Shown: piece after piece, positions 50,497 to 61,942 of the stretch | Position numbering within the stretch: position 1 is the first letter of the stretch | How the letters are laid out: each line of letters starts with the position of its first letter | DNA from: Cephalopachus bancanus | Lineage: Eukaryota > Chordata > Mammalia > Primates > Tarsiidae | Length of the DNA: 64,000 bases | Direction: 5' to 3' | NCBI GenBank assembly: GCA_027257055.1 | Contig: JAPVLO010000893.1 | Span: 247,922-311,921 of the forward strand | Translations under genes and position numbers: made by a program | The notes under the pieces: model-generated | What the model saw: the letters and a program-made list of their open reading frames with translations, nothing else | Database searches by the model: none | What the model was told of the DNA's origin: nothing

Positions 50497-50783
50497 AGCT
50501 GGGCTCGGTGGCTCAGCCTGTAATCCCGCGCCTTTGGGAGGCTGAGGTGAGTGGGTTGCCTGAGCCCGCGGGTTCGAGACCTGCCTGGGCAGCGAGACCT
50601 CATCTCTACAATAAATCAAAAAATCAGCCGGGCATGGTAGCACATGCCTGTAATTCCGGCTACTTGGAAGGCTGAGGCGGAAGGATCGCCAGAGCCCAGC
50701 AGGTCGAGGCTGTGGTGGCCGGAAGCGGCCTCTGCACTCCAGTCTGGGCGACAGAGTGAGACTCCAACTCAAAAAAAAAAAAA
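50497..50783 (+). mobile_element. Lineage Alu inside a MIR; best consensus-like copy
   Basis: GGGCTCGGTGGCTCAGCCTG head, perfect Pol III B box GGTTCGAGACC at 50571-50581, linker CAATAAATCAAAAAATCAGC, tail CTCCAACTC then A-run. A 16-bp perfect target-site duplication AAAAAGATGAAGTAAC occurs at 50481-50496 and 50784-50799. Confidence 0.98.
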
Positions 50784-51064
50784 AAAAAGATGAAGTAACT
50801 TTCCCAAGATTACAAAACTAGTAGGTAGCAAAGCCGGATATCTAATTCTGATTAGTCTAAAAAGTCTGTGCTATTAACCACTATACTGCCCTCCAACATC
50901 ACGCTGAGAGCTATCCTAACAAAGATAGATCCACAAAATAGCTTACCTTCATGCTGTGGCTTCTTCTTAACTATTTTTTCTGGGAATAGAAACGGCTATA
51001 GGTTGAAGCCTCCTTTGAGTGGTAGAAAGACTACTTTGAAAAGATCAGCAACCCAATGATCATT

Positions 51065-51225
51065 TCCCACTTGCAGAACCTTGAGCAAATTACTTAAATT
51101 CCCTGAAATCAAACTTCTCAGTCTGTGAAATAATAAAAATAAGAATGCCTAATTCACAAGGGTTTGTGAGCATTAAATAAGCCAATACATAATAAAGCAT
51201 TTACCAAAGTCCTTGGCTCTTAAAT
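51065..51225 (+). repeat. MIR SINE
   Basis: CCTTGAGCAAATTACTTAAAT, CTCAGTCTGTGAAATAATAA, AATGCCTAATTCACAAGGG and GTGAGCATTAAATAAGCC. Confidence 0.8.
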
Positions 51226-52164
51226 ATTCAGAAATGTTTCAAATGCATAGGGGATATTATGCTATCACACACTAGCCAGATTCCTGATCTGAGACCACAG
51301 ACTCCATTTCATGTTCTGGTTCTTAAAGTACCATTTAATACGCTCTATATCTAGATATGCTATCGAACTGCCCATCAGGCTGAACCAAAACCAAAAAACA
51401 AACAAAGGGTTTGCTGCGTTTAAAGGTCCTTCACTTTTAAACTAAGTAAATCCTTGCCTAACTTTTTAATCTCAGGTAAAAACAAACCCCATAAGCACCA
51501 ACAAAGCAGAAAATCAGGTTCATTTCAAAGAAATAAATCTCAGTACCATACTGTTTTGATTACCATAGCTTTGTAATATATGTTGAAATCAGGTAGTGTG
51601 ATGCCTCCAGATTTGTCCCTTTTGCTCAAAATTGCTTTAGTTATTTAGGGTCTTTGTGGCTACATATGAATTTTAAGATTTTTTTCTCTATTTTTGTAAA
51701 AATTATATTGGAATTTTGATGGGAATTGCATTGATTCTGTACATATCTTTGGGTGGAATGAACATTTTAACAACATGATATTCTCAATCCATGAACACAG
51801 AATATCTTTCCATTTCTTTGTGTTGTCTTCAATTTCTTTCATCAGCATTTTACAGTTTTCAGTATACAGATTGCTATGGTTTGAATAATTTTCCCTCCAG
51901 AGCTATGTTGAAATTGAATCCATAATGCTACAGTATTGAGAGATGGAAATTTTTTTTTTAATTTTTAATTTTAAAGATGTGGGGTACAATTCAGGGTTGG
52001 GTATACAAATGTACATTATGCACGTACCCTTGTTGATGAGGTGTATCCCCCGCCTTCCCCAGGCAGATTTCCACTACTGCCAATACTGCTTCCATGCTAC
52101 CCTCTCGAAGGTTTCCCACTACCGCCAATCCATTTCTTATAGTATTACAATAATTGTTCAAGGT

Positions 52165-55100
52165 CCGCTTATGAGTGAGAATATGTGATACTTATTCTTT
52201 GTTCCTGTGAAAGATCACTCAGTATTATAGACTCTAAGTCCATCCAGGTTGCTGTGAAGTTCATGACTTTGTCCTTCTTTATGGCTGCATAGTATTCCAT
52301 TGTGTACATGTACCACATTTTTTATCCAGTCCTCTTTTGATGGGCAGTACAGCTGGTTTCATTTTCTTGCTACTGTGAACAATGCTGTGATAAACATACA
52401 TGTGCAGGTATCGTTTTTATAGAGTGATATGAGTTCTTCCAGGTATATTCTCAGTAGGGGGATTATGGGGTCATATGGAAGCTTGATTTTTAGATCTTTT
52501 GGGAATCACCACACTGTTTTCCACAGAGGCTGTACTAGTCAACACTTCCACCAATATTATAGAAGTGTTCCCTTTTCACTGCATCCTCTCCAGCATCTGT
52601 TGTTTTTTGAGTTGTTGATGATAGCCATCCTGACTGGAGTAAGGTGGTATCTCAGTGTAGTATTAATTTGCATTTCTTTGATGACTAGTGAGGCTGAGCA
52701 TTTTTTCATGTATCTGTTGGCTGCTTGTATGTCTTCTTTTGAGAAGTGTCTTTTCATATCTTTTGTATACTTTGTAACGGGGCTGATTTTTTTTTCTTTT
52801 CAGCACGTTTGAGTTCCTTGTAGATCCTAGATGTTAGGCCTTTGTCAGACATACAGTTCGCAGATATTTTTTCCCAGTCTGTGTGCTGCATCCCTGCTCT
52901 CTTGGTGGCTTCTTTGGCTTTGCAGAAACTTGTCAGTTTGGTGAGATCCCACTTGTCTATCTTAACTCTTATGGCATGGGCACTTGGGGTTTTGATCAGG
53001 AATTGGTTGCCAGTCCCAATTTCCATAAGGGTGTCTCCTGCATTATCTAAGATACTTATAGTTTGAGGTTTTACATTTAGGTCTTTGATCATTTAAAGGT
53101 GATTTTTGTGTATGGTGATAGGTAGGGATCTTGTTTTAATCTTCTGCATGTGGTCAGCCAGTTTTCCCAGCACAATTTACTGAATAGGTTCTCTTCTCCC
53201 CAGTAGGTGGTGGAGGCTTTGTCAAAGATGAGTTGGTTGAGAAATTGAGGTTTTGCTTCTGGAATCTATATCCCGTTCCATTGGTCTAAATGTCTGTTCT
53301 TGTACCAATACCAGGCTGTTTTGATTATTGTAGCTTTATAATAGAGTTTAAAGTCTGGGAGTGTGATACCTCCTGCTTTGCTTTTTTCACTGAGGATTGT
53401 TTTGGTGATTCGTGGTCATTTATGTTTCCATACGAATTCCTGTATTGTCATTTCCAGGTCTGAGAAGAATGCTTCTGGCAATTTAATGAGAATTGAATTA
53501 AATCTGTAGATTGCCTTGGGCAGGATGGATATCTTAACAATGTTGATTCTACCAATCCATGAGCATGGAATATTTTTCCATTTGTTTGTGTCATCTTTGA
53601 TATCTTTGAACAGTGTTTTGTAGTTTTCATTGTAAAGGTATTTCACATCTCTGGTTAGGAAGATGCCAAGGTATTTGATTTTTTTCTGGCTATTGTGAAT
53701 GAGATTGTGCTTTTTTTTTTGGTTCCTGTTTGTTTGTTGGTGGTGTATAGAAATGCAAGTGTCTTTTGCACATTGATTTTATACCCTAAGACTTTACCAA
53801 AGTTCTTTATCAATGCAAGGAGGTTTTTGACAGATTCTCTTGGGTTTTTGAGGTATAGAATCATGTCGTCTGTGAAGAGGGATATCTTGACTTCCTCCGT
53901 TTCTATTTGGATACCACTGATCTCCTTCTCTTGTCTGATTTCTCTAGCTAGGACTTCCAAGACTATGTTGAACAGGAGGGGTGAGAGTGGGCATCCTTGT
54001 CTTGTTCCAGTTTTCAGAGGAAATGGTACCAATTTCTCTCTGTTTAGCAGTATGCTGACTGTGGGTCTCTCGTAGATGGCTCTTACTATTTTGAGATATG
54101 TTCCATCTATGCCTAGATGTTCGAGGGTTTTTATCAAGAAGAGGTGCTGGATTTTATCAAAAGTTTTTTCCATGTCTAATTATATAATAATGTGGTTTTT
54201 GTTTCCACATGTGTTGATGTATTTAATTACATTTATGGTCTTACAAATATTGAACTGGCCCTGCATCCCAAGGATGAAGCCTACTTGGACATGGTGGATA
54301 ACTTTTGAGATGTGTTGTTGAATCCGATTTGCTAGGATCTTGTTGAGAATTTTAACATCAATGTTCATCAAGAATATTGGCCTGTAGTTCTCTTTCTTTG
54401 TTGGATCTTTACCTGGTTTGGGTATCAATGTGATTTTAGCTTCATAAAATGATTTGGGAAGAGTTCTATCTTTCTTGATTGCCTGGAATACTTTTAGTAG
54501 GATTGGTATCAGTCCCTCCTTGAATGTTTTGTAGAATTATGCTGGAAAGCCATCTGGTCCAGGGCTTTTTTTTTTTGTAGGCAATTTTCCTCTCACATAG
54601 TCATTTTCCTGGATTGTTACTGATCTGTTTATGGTCTCCATTTCTGCTTGTTTCAACTTGGAGAGGTTTATGATGTCAGATAGCCCTCCATTTCCCTAGA
54701 TTTTCAAGTTTGTTTCTGTATAAGTGTACATAGTAGACTCAGATAATCTTTTGTCAGTTGTAACTTCAACTTTTGCATTTGTGATTGTGTTTATTTGGGC
54801 TTTTTCTCTCTTTTTCTTTGTCAATCTAGCTAAGGTACCATCAATCTTGTTTATCCTTTCAAAGAATCAGTTTTTGTTTCATTGATTTTTTGTATTATCT
54901 TTTTGTCTTCTATGTTCCTAATTCAGGCTTTTATTTTGGTGATATGGATTCTTCTGTTGAAGTTAGGGTTTTGGTTGTCTTGCTTTTCCAGTTCCCTTAG
55001 GTGATCTGTTAGGCTGTTAACTTGTGATCTTTCCATTTTCTTCATATGTGTTTGTAGAGATATTAATTCCCCTCTTAGTACTGCTTTCATGACATCCCAG

Positions 55101-55954
55101 AGATTTTGGTAAAACATTTCTTCATTTTCATTTCTTTCTAGGTATCTTTTAATCTCTGATTTTATTTCCATGCTGACCCAGGAGTTCTTTAGCATCGTGC
55201 TGTTTAGTGTCCACGTCTTTGTGGGGTTTTGGAGAGCTGCGTTGGTGGTAATATTTATTTTTATTGCACTGTGATCTGAGAAGGTGCATGACAGGATTTC
55301 AACCTTGTGAATTTTTTTATACTTGATTTATGGCCAAGGATGTGGTTGATCTTAGAGTGCATTCCATGTGGTGATGAGTACAATGTATATTCCATAGTTG
55401 TTGGGTGGAGTATTCTGTAGGTATCAATTAAGTCCATTTGGTCAAGTGTCACATTGAGGCTCTGGATCTCTTTGTTCATTTTTTGTCTTGATGATCTGCT
55501 AGGGTCGTGAATGGTGTCTTTAAGTCCCCAGCTATGATAGCGTTAGAGTCAAGATCTTAAAGTTTACCTAGAGGCTGCTTTATGAAAGTTGGTGCTCCTA
55601 TGTTGGGTGCATATATGTTTAGGATGGATATTCCTTGCTGATGGATTGGACTTTTTATCATTATATATTGACCTTCCATATCTTTTAAAATTTTTGATAG
55701 CTTAAAGGGTATTCTTTCTGACAGTAAGATTGTGACTCCTGCTTTCTTTTGTGTTCTGTTCACCTGAAATTTTGTTTCCCATCCTCTTACTTTGAGTCTG
55801 CAACTGTCCTTTCGGTGGAGATGAGTTCTTGGAGACAATATATTGCTGCGTCATAATATTTTATCCATTTTGCCATTCTGTATCTTTTCAGTGGTGCATT
55901 TAGTCCATTCACATTCAGACTAATTATTGAAATGTGAGAGTTTATCCCTGTCAT
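52165..55954 (-). pseudogene. L1 ORF2 (endonuclease / reverse transcriptase), disabled
   Basis: Canonical start MTGINSHISIISLNVNGLNA at 55954. Order: endonuclease (NIYAPNIGAPTFIKQPLGKL near 55570, then a break; SPHGMHSKINHILGHKSS near 55330), reverse transcriptase ([19 protein letters not shown] near 54150, [20 protein letters not shown] near 53985, catalytic box at 53865-53876), and the C-terminus ([20 protein letters not shown] near 52930, [20 protein letters not shown] near 52750). The RT box reads FTDD where the sense copy has FADD. Several frameshifts and stops separate these pieces, for example near 55480, 55240, 54430, 53650 and 52755. The longest intact piece is 172 residues (53655-54173). 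Not able to make a full protein. Confidence 0.93.
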
Positions 55955-56033
55955 GCAGTTCTTATAGAGTTTGTCGCTGTTGTTGTTGCTGTTTTTATGT
56001 TTTCTTTCTTTTGATTTGTGGGTTGAATCATGT

Positions 56034-56913
56034 GTGTTTTCGATCATTTTCCTGCATTCTTGTGAAGGGCATTGTTGATTTTTTCCTTTCTTCTGTGTTG
56101 AATACTTTCTTAACTGTTTCTTGTAGAGCTGGTCTGGAGGCAGTATAAGCTCCTAGGGATTGAATGTCTGGGAACGATTTTCATTCTCCATCATAGATGA
56201 TGCTTAGCTTTGCTGGATAGGTAATTCGTGGTTGAAATTGTTTACCTTTGAGAACTTTAAAGATTGGGCTCCAACCTCTCCTTGCCTGAAGTGTTTCTGT
56301 GGATAAGTCTGCTGCTATTCTAATTGGTCTTCCCCTGTAAGTAGTTTGACCTTTTACTGTTGCTGTCTTTAGGATTTTTTCTCTTATACCTACTTTGTGT
56401 AGGTGAATTACTATGTATCTAGGAGTTGGTCTACTCGCTTGTCATCTTACAGGGATTCTCTGAATCTCTTGTTTGAATGATCATGTCACTGATGAGATGA
56501 GGGAAGTTTTCTTAGATAATTTCATGGAATGTTTGTTCCAGAGTGGTCTCTGTCTCTCTTTCTGCCTCTGGAAGTCCAGTTAATCTTAGGCTCAGCCTCT
56601 TGAAATAATCGCTCATCTCTTGAAGGTTTTGCTCTGTCTTTTTAAGCTTTTTTTCTATGTTTTTGACAGTGTGGGTTAGTTCCATATTTTGGTCCTCAAG
56701 CTCTGAGATTCTTTCTTCTGCTTGGCTAATTCTGCTTTCCATGCTTATCAATTTGTTATTTATTTTATTCACTGTATTCTGTATTGCTGTTATCTCAGTT
56801 ATAAACTCCTTCATTTTTTCTTCTTGTCTCTCTTCGATTCTATCTATTCTCTCTATTAATGTCTTGATATCTGGGTTTGTGGTTTGAGACCAATCATTCT
56901 GGGGGCTCTTTAT
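56034..56913 (-). pseudogene. L1 ORF1, start codon lost and truncated
   Basis: The frame opens where the sense copy has ATG, but the codon at 56911-56913 is ATA; then KSPQNDWSQTTNPDIKTLIE follows, continuous with an internal Met at 56814. From there 100 residues give the coiled coil (NTVNKINNKLISMESRISQA, ERISELEDQNMELTHTVKNI) and the start of the RRM (LRLTGLPEAERETETTLEQT). A stop at 56512-56514 falls where the sense copy encodes Gln (CAA to TAA). The remainder to 56034 is present but further damaged. Its 880-bp span equals that of the sense copy. Confidence 0.92.
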
Positions 56914-58222
56914 TGTTTATGTTCTGAAATCTTTATTCTCAGTGTCTGACCTTCCAGGGATCTGTGTGAGACAGACCCATATTCTTCTTTTGGTTTTTCT
57001 TCATTTGTGTAGATCTTCCTTCCTCTTTTTTTTTTCTCTTCTTTAATTCTTTTGTTCACGGATAGGTGGTAGTTTTTACTTCTGTTTGTTCAATCTCCTA
57101 TTCTTCCTTATGTGGATTCCCCGGCATTTTTCAATTCTGAAGCTGGACTATGGTGGGAGGCTATACTTTCTGCAGTTTTGAGATTTAATTGAGGAGGAAG
57201 CTGTGATTCTGAATCTATCTGTAGATCCCAGTATCCGCTGACAGGTGTGTGGGCTCCCTGGAACCCACTCCCCACTGCCTTACAATCTATCCATGCAATG
57301 GGGTATAGGTTTGCTCTCTGAAAGCAGAATGAGGTAAGAAAAAGGAAAAGAAGGGAAAAAGGAAGGAGGGGTGAGAGAAAGGTAGAGAGAGGGATGAGTA
57401 AGAGGGAAAACAGACAGATGCACCAACTAACAAATGAAAAGAGACACAAAGACAAAACGGAGTAAAAAAAACTGAAATGTACAGAAAATCATGCAAACAC
57501 ACAAACTGACAAAACTCCCCATTCATGTACTCTCCCTCAAAAATACTCATACACAGATAGGAAGTCTAAAAAAATAATAAAATAACAGTAACAAAGCAGG
57601 TATGAAAACATCAAAAACTGAAAAAGAGAGAAAGATAAAAAAAACTCTAATCAACAAACAAACAAAAATGGGCAAAACAAGCAGAGGGAAAAAAACTTGC
57701 TTCAAGATGGTTCCCATAAGTCCAATTTCCTTTCATTTCTGATATCCAGCCCCTCCCCCCTGCTCTCATCATAGGCTGAATGGGTTGCTCTCAGCCTGGG
57801 TCAGATGCCCCAGGCCTACTGTGGGAGAAGAGTGGATCAGATGTGGACTCATTCAACTTGCTGCCTGTCAAGTCTCCCAGTCAGATCTGATGTGTCTGAT
57901 CAGGGCTCCAGCTGCTTTGCTGTCATAGGTGATGGTGTGGGCCAGGCGCCAGGTGATGAGAATCAGCTGTACAGGCAGGATCTTCTCAGAAGAGTCCTGA
58001 GAACAGCAGATAATCCTACACGCCAGTGGCTCCAATCACAGGGTGGTGGTGGGTTGCAGTCACCTCCAGAGAAGAGCCCCAGGTGAATGAACCCGTGTCT
58101 CCCGACAGACTTTCACTCACCCACCAGCACATGCCTACTCATGCAGAGAGTCTTTATGGATACTGACTTTTGTGGAGACTCTCACAGTCCAACCTGTCCC
58201 ATTGCCATCTTGTGGGAAATCC
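56914..58222 (-). promoter_or_regulatory. L1 5' UTR / internal promoter region, antisense copy
   Basis: About 1.3 kb. It includes a long tract near 57310-57480 that is pyrimidine-rich on the L1 sense strand, as in the sense copy at about 23840-24130. Its extreme 5' end reads CAAGATGGCAATGGG, with the CpG of CAAGATGGCGATGG lost. In the genome this promoter would point leftward, away from 60 kb. Confidence 0.65.
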
Positions 58223-59861
58223 TGAGAGATGGAACCTTTAAGAGGTGATTGTGTCATGAGAACTTTGCCTTCATAAATGGATTAATCGATTCATAGATTA
58301 ATGGATTATCATATGAGTGGGACAGGTGGCTTTATAAAGAGGAAGAGAGACCTGAACTAGTGTGCTTAGCTCCTTTGCCATCTGATGCCCTACACCACCT
58401 TGGAACTTTTCAGAAAGTTCCCATCAGCAAGAAGGCACTTACCAGATGTGGCTCTTTGACCTTGGACTTCTCAGCCCCTGCAACTGTGATAATTTTTTTT
58501 TCTCTGTATATTACCCAGTTTTAGGTATTCTGTTATAAGAAAAACAACAGAATGGAGTAAGACATCAATCTTTAACAACCTGGTTAGATTTACTTCTAAG
58601 TATTTTTTACATTATGTTGTAAATAGGGTTGTGGTCTTAATTTTTTTTTTTTTGGATAGCTTGTTGTTGATATATAGAAATGCTACTGATTTTTGTATAT
58701 TGATTTTGTGTCCTGAAACTTTACTGAATTTGTTTATTCTTTTTTTGGGGACAGAATCTTTTGAGTTACCTATGTATAAGATTATGTCATCAACAAATAG
58801 AGACAATTTCACTTCCTCCTTTTTTATTTCATTGCCTTTTGTTTCTTTTTCTTGCCTAATTGCTCTGGCTAAGATTTTCAGTACTATGTTGAATAGATGT
58901 GACAGAAGTGGGAAACTTTATATAAAAACAAACACATTGACCAGTAAAACAGAATAGAAAGACACGAATAAACCCATACATTTACATTCAATTGACTTTC
59001 AATAAAGGTGCCAAGAATACACAATGGGGAAAAGACAGCTTTTTCAATAAGTGTTGTTGGGAAAACTGGATAACCACATACAGAAGAATAAAGTTGGACC
59101 CTCATCTCATACCACGTACAAAAATCAACTCAAAGTCAATTAAAGACTTAAACATAAGACCTGAAACCGAGAAACTAATAGAAGAAGACATGGGGGGAAG
59201 CTCCACAACATTGGTATGACTCCAAAAGCACAGGCAACAAAAGCAAAATACAAAAAGGATTGCATCAAACTGAAAATCTTCTGCACCACAAAGGAAACAA
59301 TCAACAGAGTGAAGAGACGACCTACAGAGTGTTTGTAAATCATACATCAGATAAGGGACTAATATCCAAGACATATAAGGAACTCGAGCAATTTAATAAC
59401 AAGAAAACAAATAACTTGATTAAAAGATAGACAAAGGACCAGAACAGACATTTCTCAAAAGAAGACATATGAATGGCCAACAGATATATATAAAAGAACT
59501 ATTCTACACCATTAACCATCAAGTAAATGCTAATTAAAACCACAGGGATATACCATCTCACACCTGTTAGAAAAGCTATTATAACAAAGATAAAAGATAA
59601 CAAGTGTTGACGAGGATGTAGAGAAAAGGGAACACTTGTATAGTGTTTATGAAAATGAAATTAGTACAGCTATTATAGAAAACAGTATGGAGGTTTATCA
59701 AAAAACTAGATATAGAATTACCATTTAATCCAGAAATCCCACTCCAAAGGTATTGAAATCCTTGTCAAAAAGATAGCTGCACCACTATGCTCATTGCAGT
59801 ATTATTCACAATAACCAAGATATGGAAGCAATCTAGCTGTTCACCAATGGATGAGTGGATA

Positions 59862-59940
59862 AAAAATGTAATATATATTACATATATATGTGTGTTTATA
59901 TATATTATAATATACAACATATATATTATATATGTAATGG
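59862..59940. repeat. AT-rich (TATA/TG) microsatellite in the old L1
   Basis: Runs of TATATTACATATATATGTG and TATATATTATAATATAC. A similar AT run lies at about 60230-60300. Both have grown inside the L1 3' region. Confidence 0.75.
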
Positions 59941-60609
59941 AATACTATAAAGACTTCAACAAGAAAGTAATTCTGTCATTTGCAATGGCATGGATGAACC
60001 TGAAGAACATTATGTTAAGTGAAGTAAGCCAGTAATAGAAAGGTAAATACCTCATGGTCTCACATATATGTAGTATCTAAAAAAAAATTAAACTCATAGA
60101 AGTAAAGAGCAGAATGGGAGTTACCAGATGCCAGAGAGAAAAATGGAAAAAAGAGAGATGTTAGTCAAAGAGTACAAAGATTTAGTTAGACAGGAGGAAT
60201 ACATTTTAGTGATATATAATGATGTAGTGACATAATACAAATTTATACATAATATATAGACACATAGTATCTATCTATATATATATACACATATGATAAT
60301 AGATACATAATGATATACTGACACATAATGGTGACCATAGCTAATCATAATGCATTTTATATTTCAAAATTGCTAAAAGATACGATTTTAAATATTTTCA
60401 TAACATGATAAGCAGGTGAGGTGATAAATATGTTAATTAGCTCGATTTAATCATTCTACAATGTATGCATACATCAAGCCATCATTATTTTACCTCATAA
60501 ATATATACAATTATTTGTCAACTAAAATAAAATGATACAAACAAATCTCAGACTTACTTGCAACGTTAAGTGTAAATATTTATCCACTTTGCTTGATAAT
60601 CTCCATTTT

Positions 60610-61100
60610 TGCCCCAGATTCATCTCCTGACTTCCCAGTAGTACCCTGGGAGGATGACCTATACAGACTGCATCACCTGAGCTTCCTTGGTTTTTGGTTT
60701 CCAGTTGGGTTTGGCAAATGGGAAGAAACAGCAGGAGATCTTAGTGTAGGAGCAGAGTGAGGTCAGGATCCATACTTGCCTCCCTCCAACTTTCTCCTCT
60801 CCCCAGCCAGGCTACAGTTTGTGTAATGATTGTGTTTCACAACCTATGATGACAGTTCCTATCTGGCAGGCTCTTTCTCATAACTATAGGTCTTACTTGG
60901 TTCTAGTAACCACTCTTATGTTTTACGGCCTACCAGTAGTAAGAGCTTCCTGCTATTGTTACACTTGAGTGACTCACTATCCTCTATGGATTCCTTAACT
61001 CTGCCCATAACTGTACAAATAGTCTTGTCATTAAACTATTTCTAGTTAAACCCTGTGACTATGTCATCTTTCTCCTGCTGTGACCCTGGTCATTACACCC
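60610..61100 (+). repeat. Old mammalian interspersed repeat, family not named
   Basis: CATCTCCTGACTTCCCAGTAG, ACCCTGGGAGGATGACC, CAGTTGGGTTTGGCAAATGGG, AACTCTGCCCATAACTGTAC, AATAGTCTTGTCATTAAAC and CTGCTGTGACCCTGG follow, in order, a repeat I recognise from other mammalian loci but cannot name with certainty. Confidence 0.45.
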
Positions 61101-61460
61101 CATGACAAGATCATGTAAAAGAGCACAATTTGTCCTGAATCATTGAAATGAGAAATACGGAATGGTGGGAGAGAGGCCATCTGGAAGAAGCTAGATTTCT
61201 GGAGGGATACAGCTGCTGTCAAAAATGAAATATTGAAGTAGGAAAGGAGCAGATAGGAAATGCCCCAGCTTCTCTCTCCTCCTACCTTCCAATCTTCTGT
61301 CAGTGCCACCCACTGAAAGAAAACAAAAAATGGAAACCAGTCATCCAGGGAGTCTGGGAAAGGTAGTTTGCATGAGTTAGTCTTTCAAGTCCCAGTGCAA
61401 GCTGTGAATGGCTCTGGGTTGAAAAGCAAACTGAGAAAATCCAGAACAGTCCACTAGTCC
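61101..61460. other. Unique sequence
   Basis: Nothing recognised. Confidence 0.35.
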
Positions 61461-61464
61461 CTCT

Positions 61465-61585
61465 GTGAGGGCAAGGGCTTTTTACCTGTTTTGCCCACAG
61501 CTATAGTCCCAGAATCTATAGCAATCCTTGGCATATGCAAGTACTCAATAAATGTTTGCCGAATAAATGAACGAATGTTAGAAGA
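61465..61585 (+). repeat. L2 fragment
   Basis: TGAGGGCAAGGGCTTTTTACC, TAGTCCCAGAATCTATAGC, CCTTGGCATATGCAAGTACTC, AATAAATGTTTGCCGAATAA. A clear L2 3' terminus. Confidence 0.92.
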
Positions 61586-61615
61586 CAACGAAACCCTAAT
61601 TATAAAGTATTAGGA

Positions 61616-61891
61616 GCCAGGCTCGGTGGCTTAGCTTGTAATCCCGCACTTTGGGAGGCCGAGGTGAGTGGATTGCCTGAGCCCGTGGGTTCGAGACCCA
61701 TCTGGGCAACTTGGGGAGACCTCATTTCTACAATAAATTTTAAAAATTAGCCGGGCATGGTAGCACGTGCCTGAAGTTCCAGCTAATTAGAAGCCTGAGC
61801 AGAAGGATCACTGGAGCCCAGCAAATCGAGGCTACGGTGACTGGGAGTGGCCACTGCACCCCCATCTGGGCGACTGAGACTCCAACTCAAA

Positions 61892-61930
<39 letters not shown>
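61616..61930 (+). mobile_element. Lineage Alu with (AAAT)n tail
   Basis: AGGCTCGGTGGCTTAGCTTG head, perfect B box GGTTCGAGACC near 61689, tail CTCCAACTC then about ten AAAT units. A 12-bp perfect target-site duplication AAAGTATTAGGA occurs at 61604-61615 and 61931-61942. Confidence 0.97.
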
Positions 61931-61942
61931 AAAGTATTAGGA

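Larger units (their letters stand above)
49720..50890 (-). repeat. MIR SINE split by an L1 and an Alu
   Basis: Three pieces join into one reverse MIR: 49720-49803 (AATAAGTACTACATCCCAGG), 50431-50496 (ATCTTACAGATAAGAAAACTT) and 50784-50890 (TTTCCCAAGATTACAAAACTAG, GTGCTATTAACCACTATACTG). Confidence 0.92.
51949..58222 (-). mobile_element. Full-length LINE-1, antisense, coding regions broken
   Basis: About 6.27 kb with exact limits: TGAGAGATGGAA occurs at 51937-51948 and 58223-58234 as a perfect 12-bp target duplication. In its own direction it has a 5' UTR starting near CACAAGATGGCAATGGG, ORF1 (56913 to 56034), ORF2 (55954 to about 52165), then the lineage 3' UTR with an A/T tail at 51949-51975. 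ORF1 has lost its ATG and both ORFs hold stops. It is the innermost and latest layer of the nest. Confidence 0.96.
51871..58564 (+). mobile_element. MSTB-like MaLR solo LTR, split by a full-length L1
   Basis: Left part 51871-51948: TGCTATGGTTTGAATAATTT, GTATTGAGAGATGG. Right part 58223-58564: CCTTTAAGAGGTGATTGTG, TTAATCGATTCATAGATTAATG, GGTGGCTTTATAAAGAGGAAG (TATA region), AGATGTGGCTCTTTGACC, TTACCCAGTTTTAGGTATTC, ending GGAGTAAGACA. Together about 420 bp, close to a whole MSTB LTR. Confidence 0.88.
51544..60538 (+). mobile_element. Old L1 with 5' inversion (twin priming), hosting a MSTB-like LTR
   Basis: Reads as three pieces. 51544-51870 and 58565-58922 are ORF2/RT text on the minus strand and join directly across the LTR (CAGTATACAGAT | CTTTAACAACCTGGTTAG). 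58923-60538 is the plus-strand remainder of ORF2 and the 3' UTR, ending CAACTAAAATAAAATG. The minus piece at 58612-58812 shows the RT box FVDD. The element is flanked by AAATAAATCTCAG (51531-51543) and AAACAAATCTCAG (60539-60551), a 13-bp duplication with one mismatch, so all three pieces are one insertion. Confidence 0.9.

Noticed and set aside
51871..58564. Possible intact MaLR provirus
   Set aside because: The 6.3 kb between the LTR parts is an L1 with its own target duplication, not retroviral internal sequence. The two parts are the halves of one LTR.
58565..60538. Two unrelated L1 insertions in opposite orientation
   Set aside because: One pair of target duplications encloses both arms, and the arms are adjacent in L1 order, so a single twin-primed insertion is simpler.
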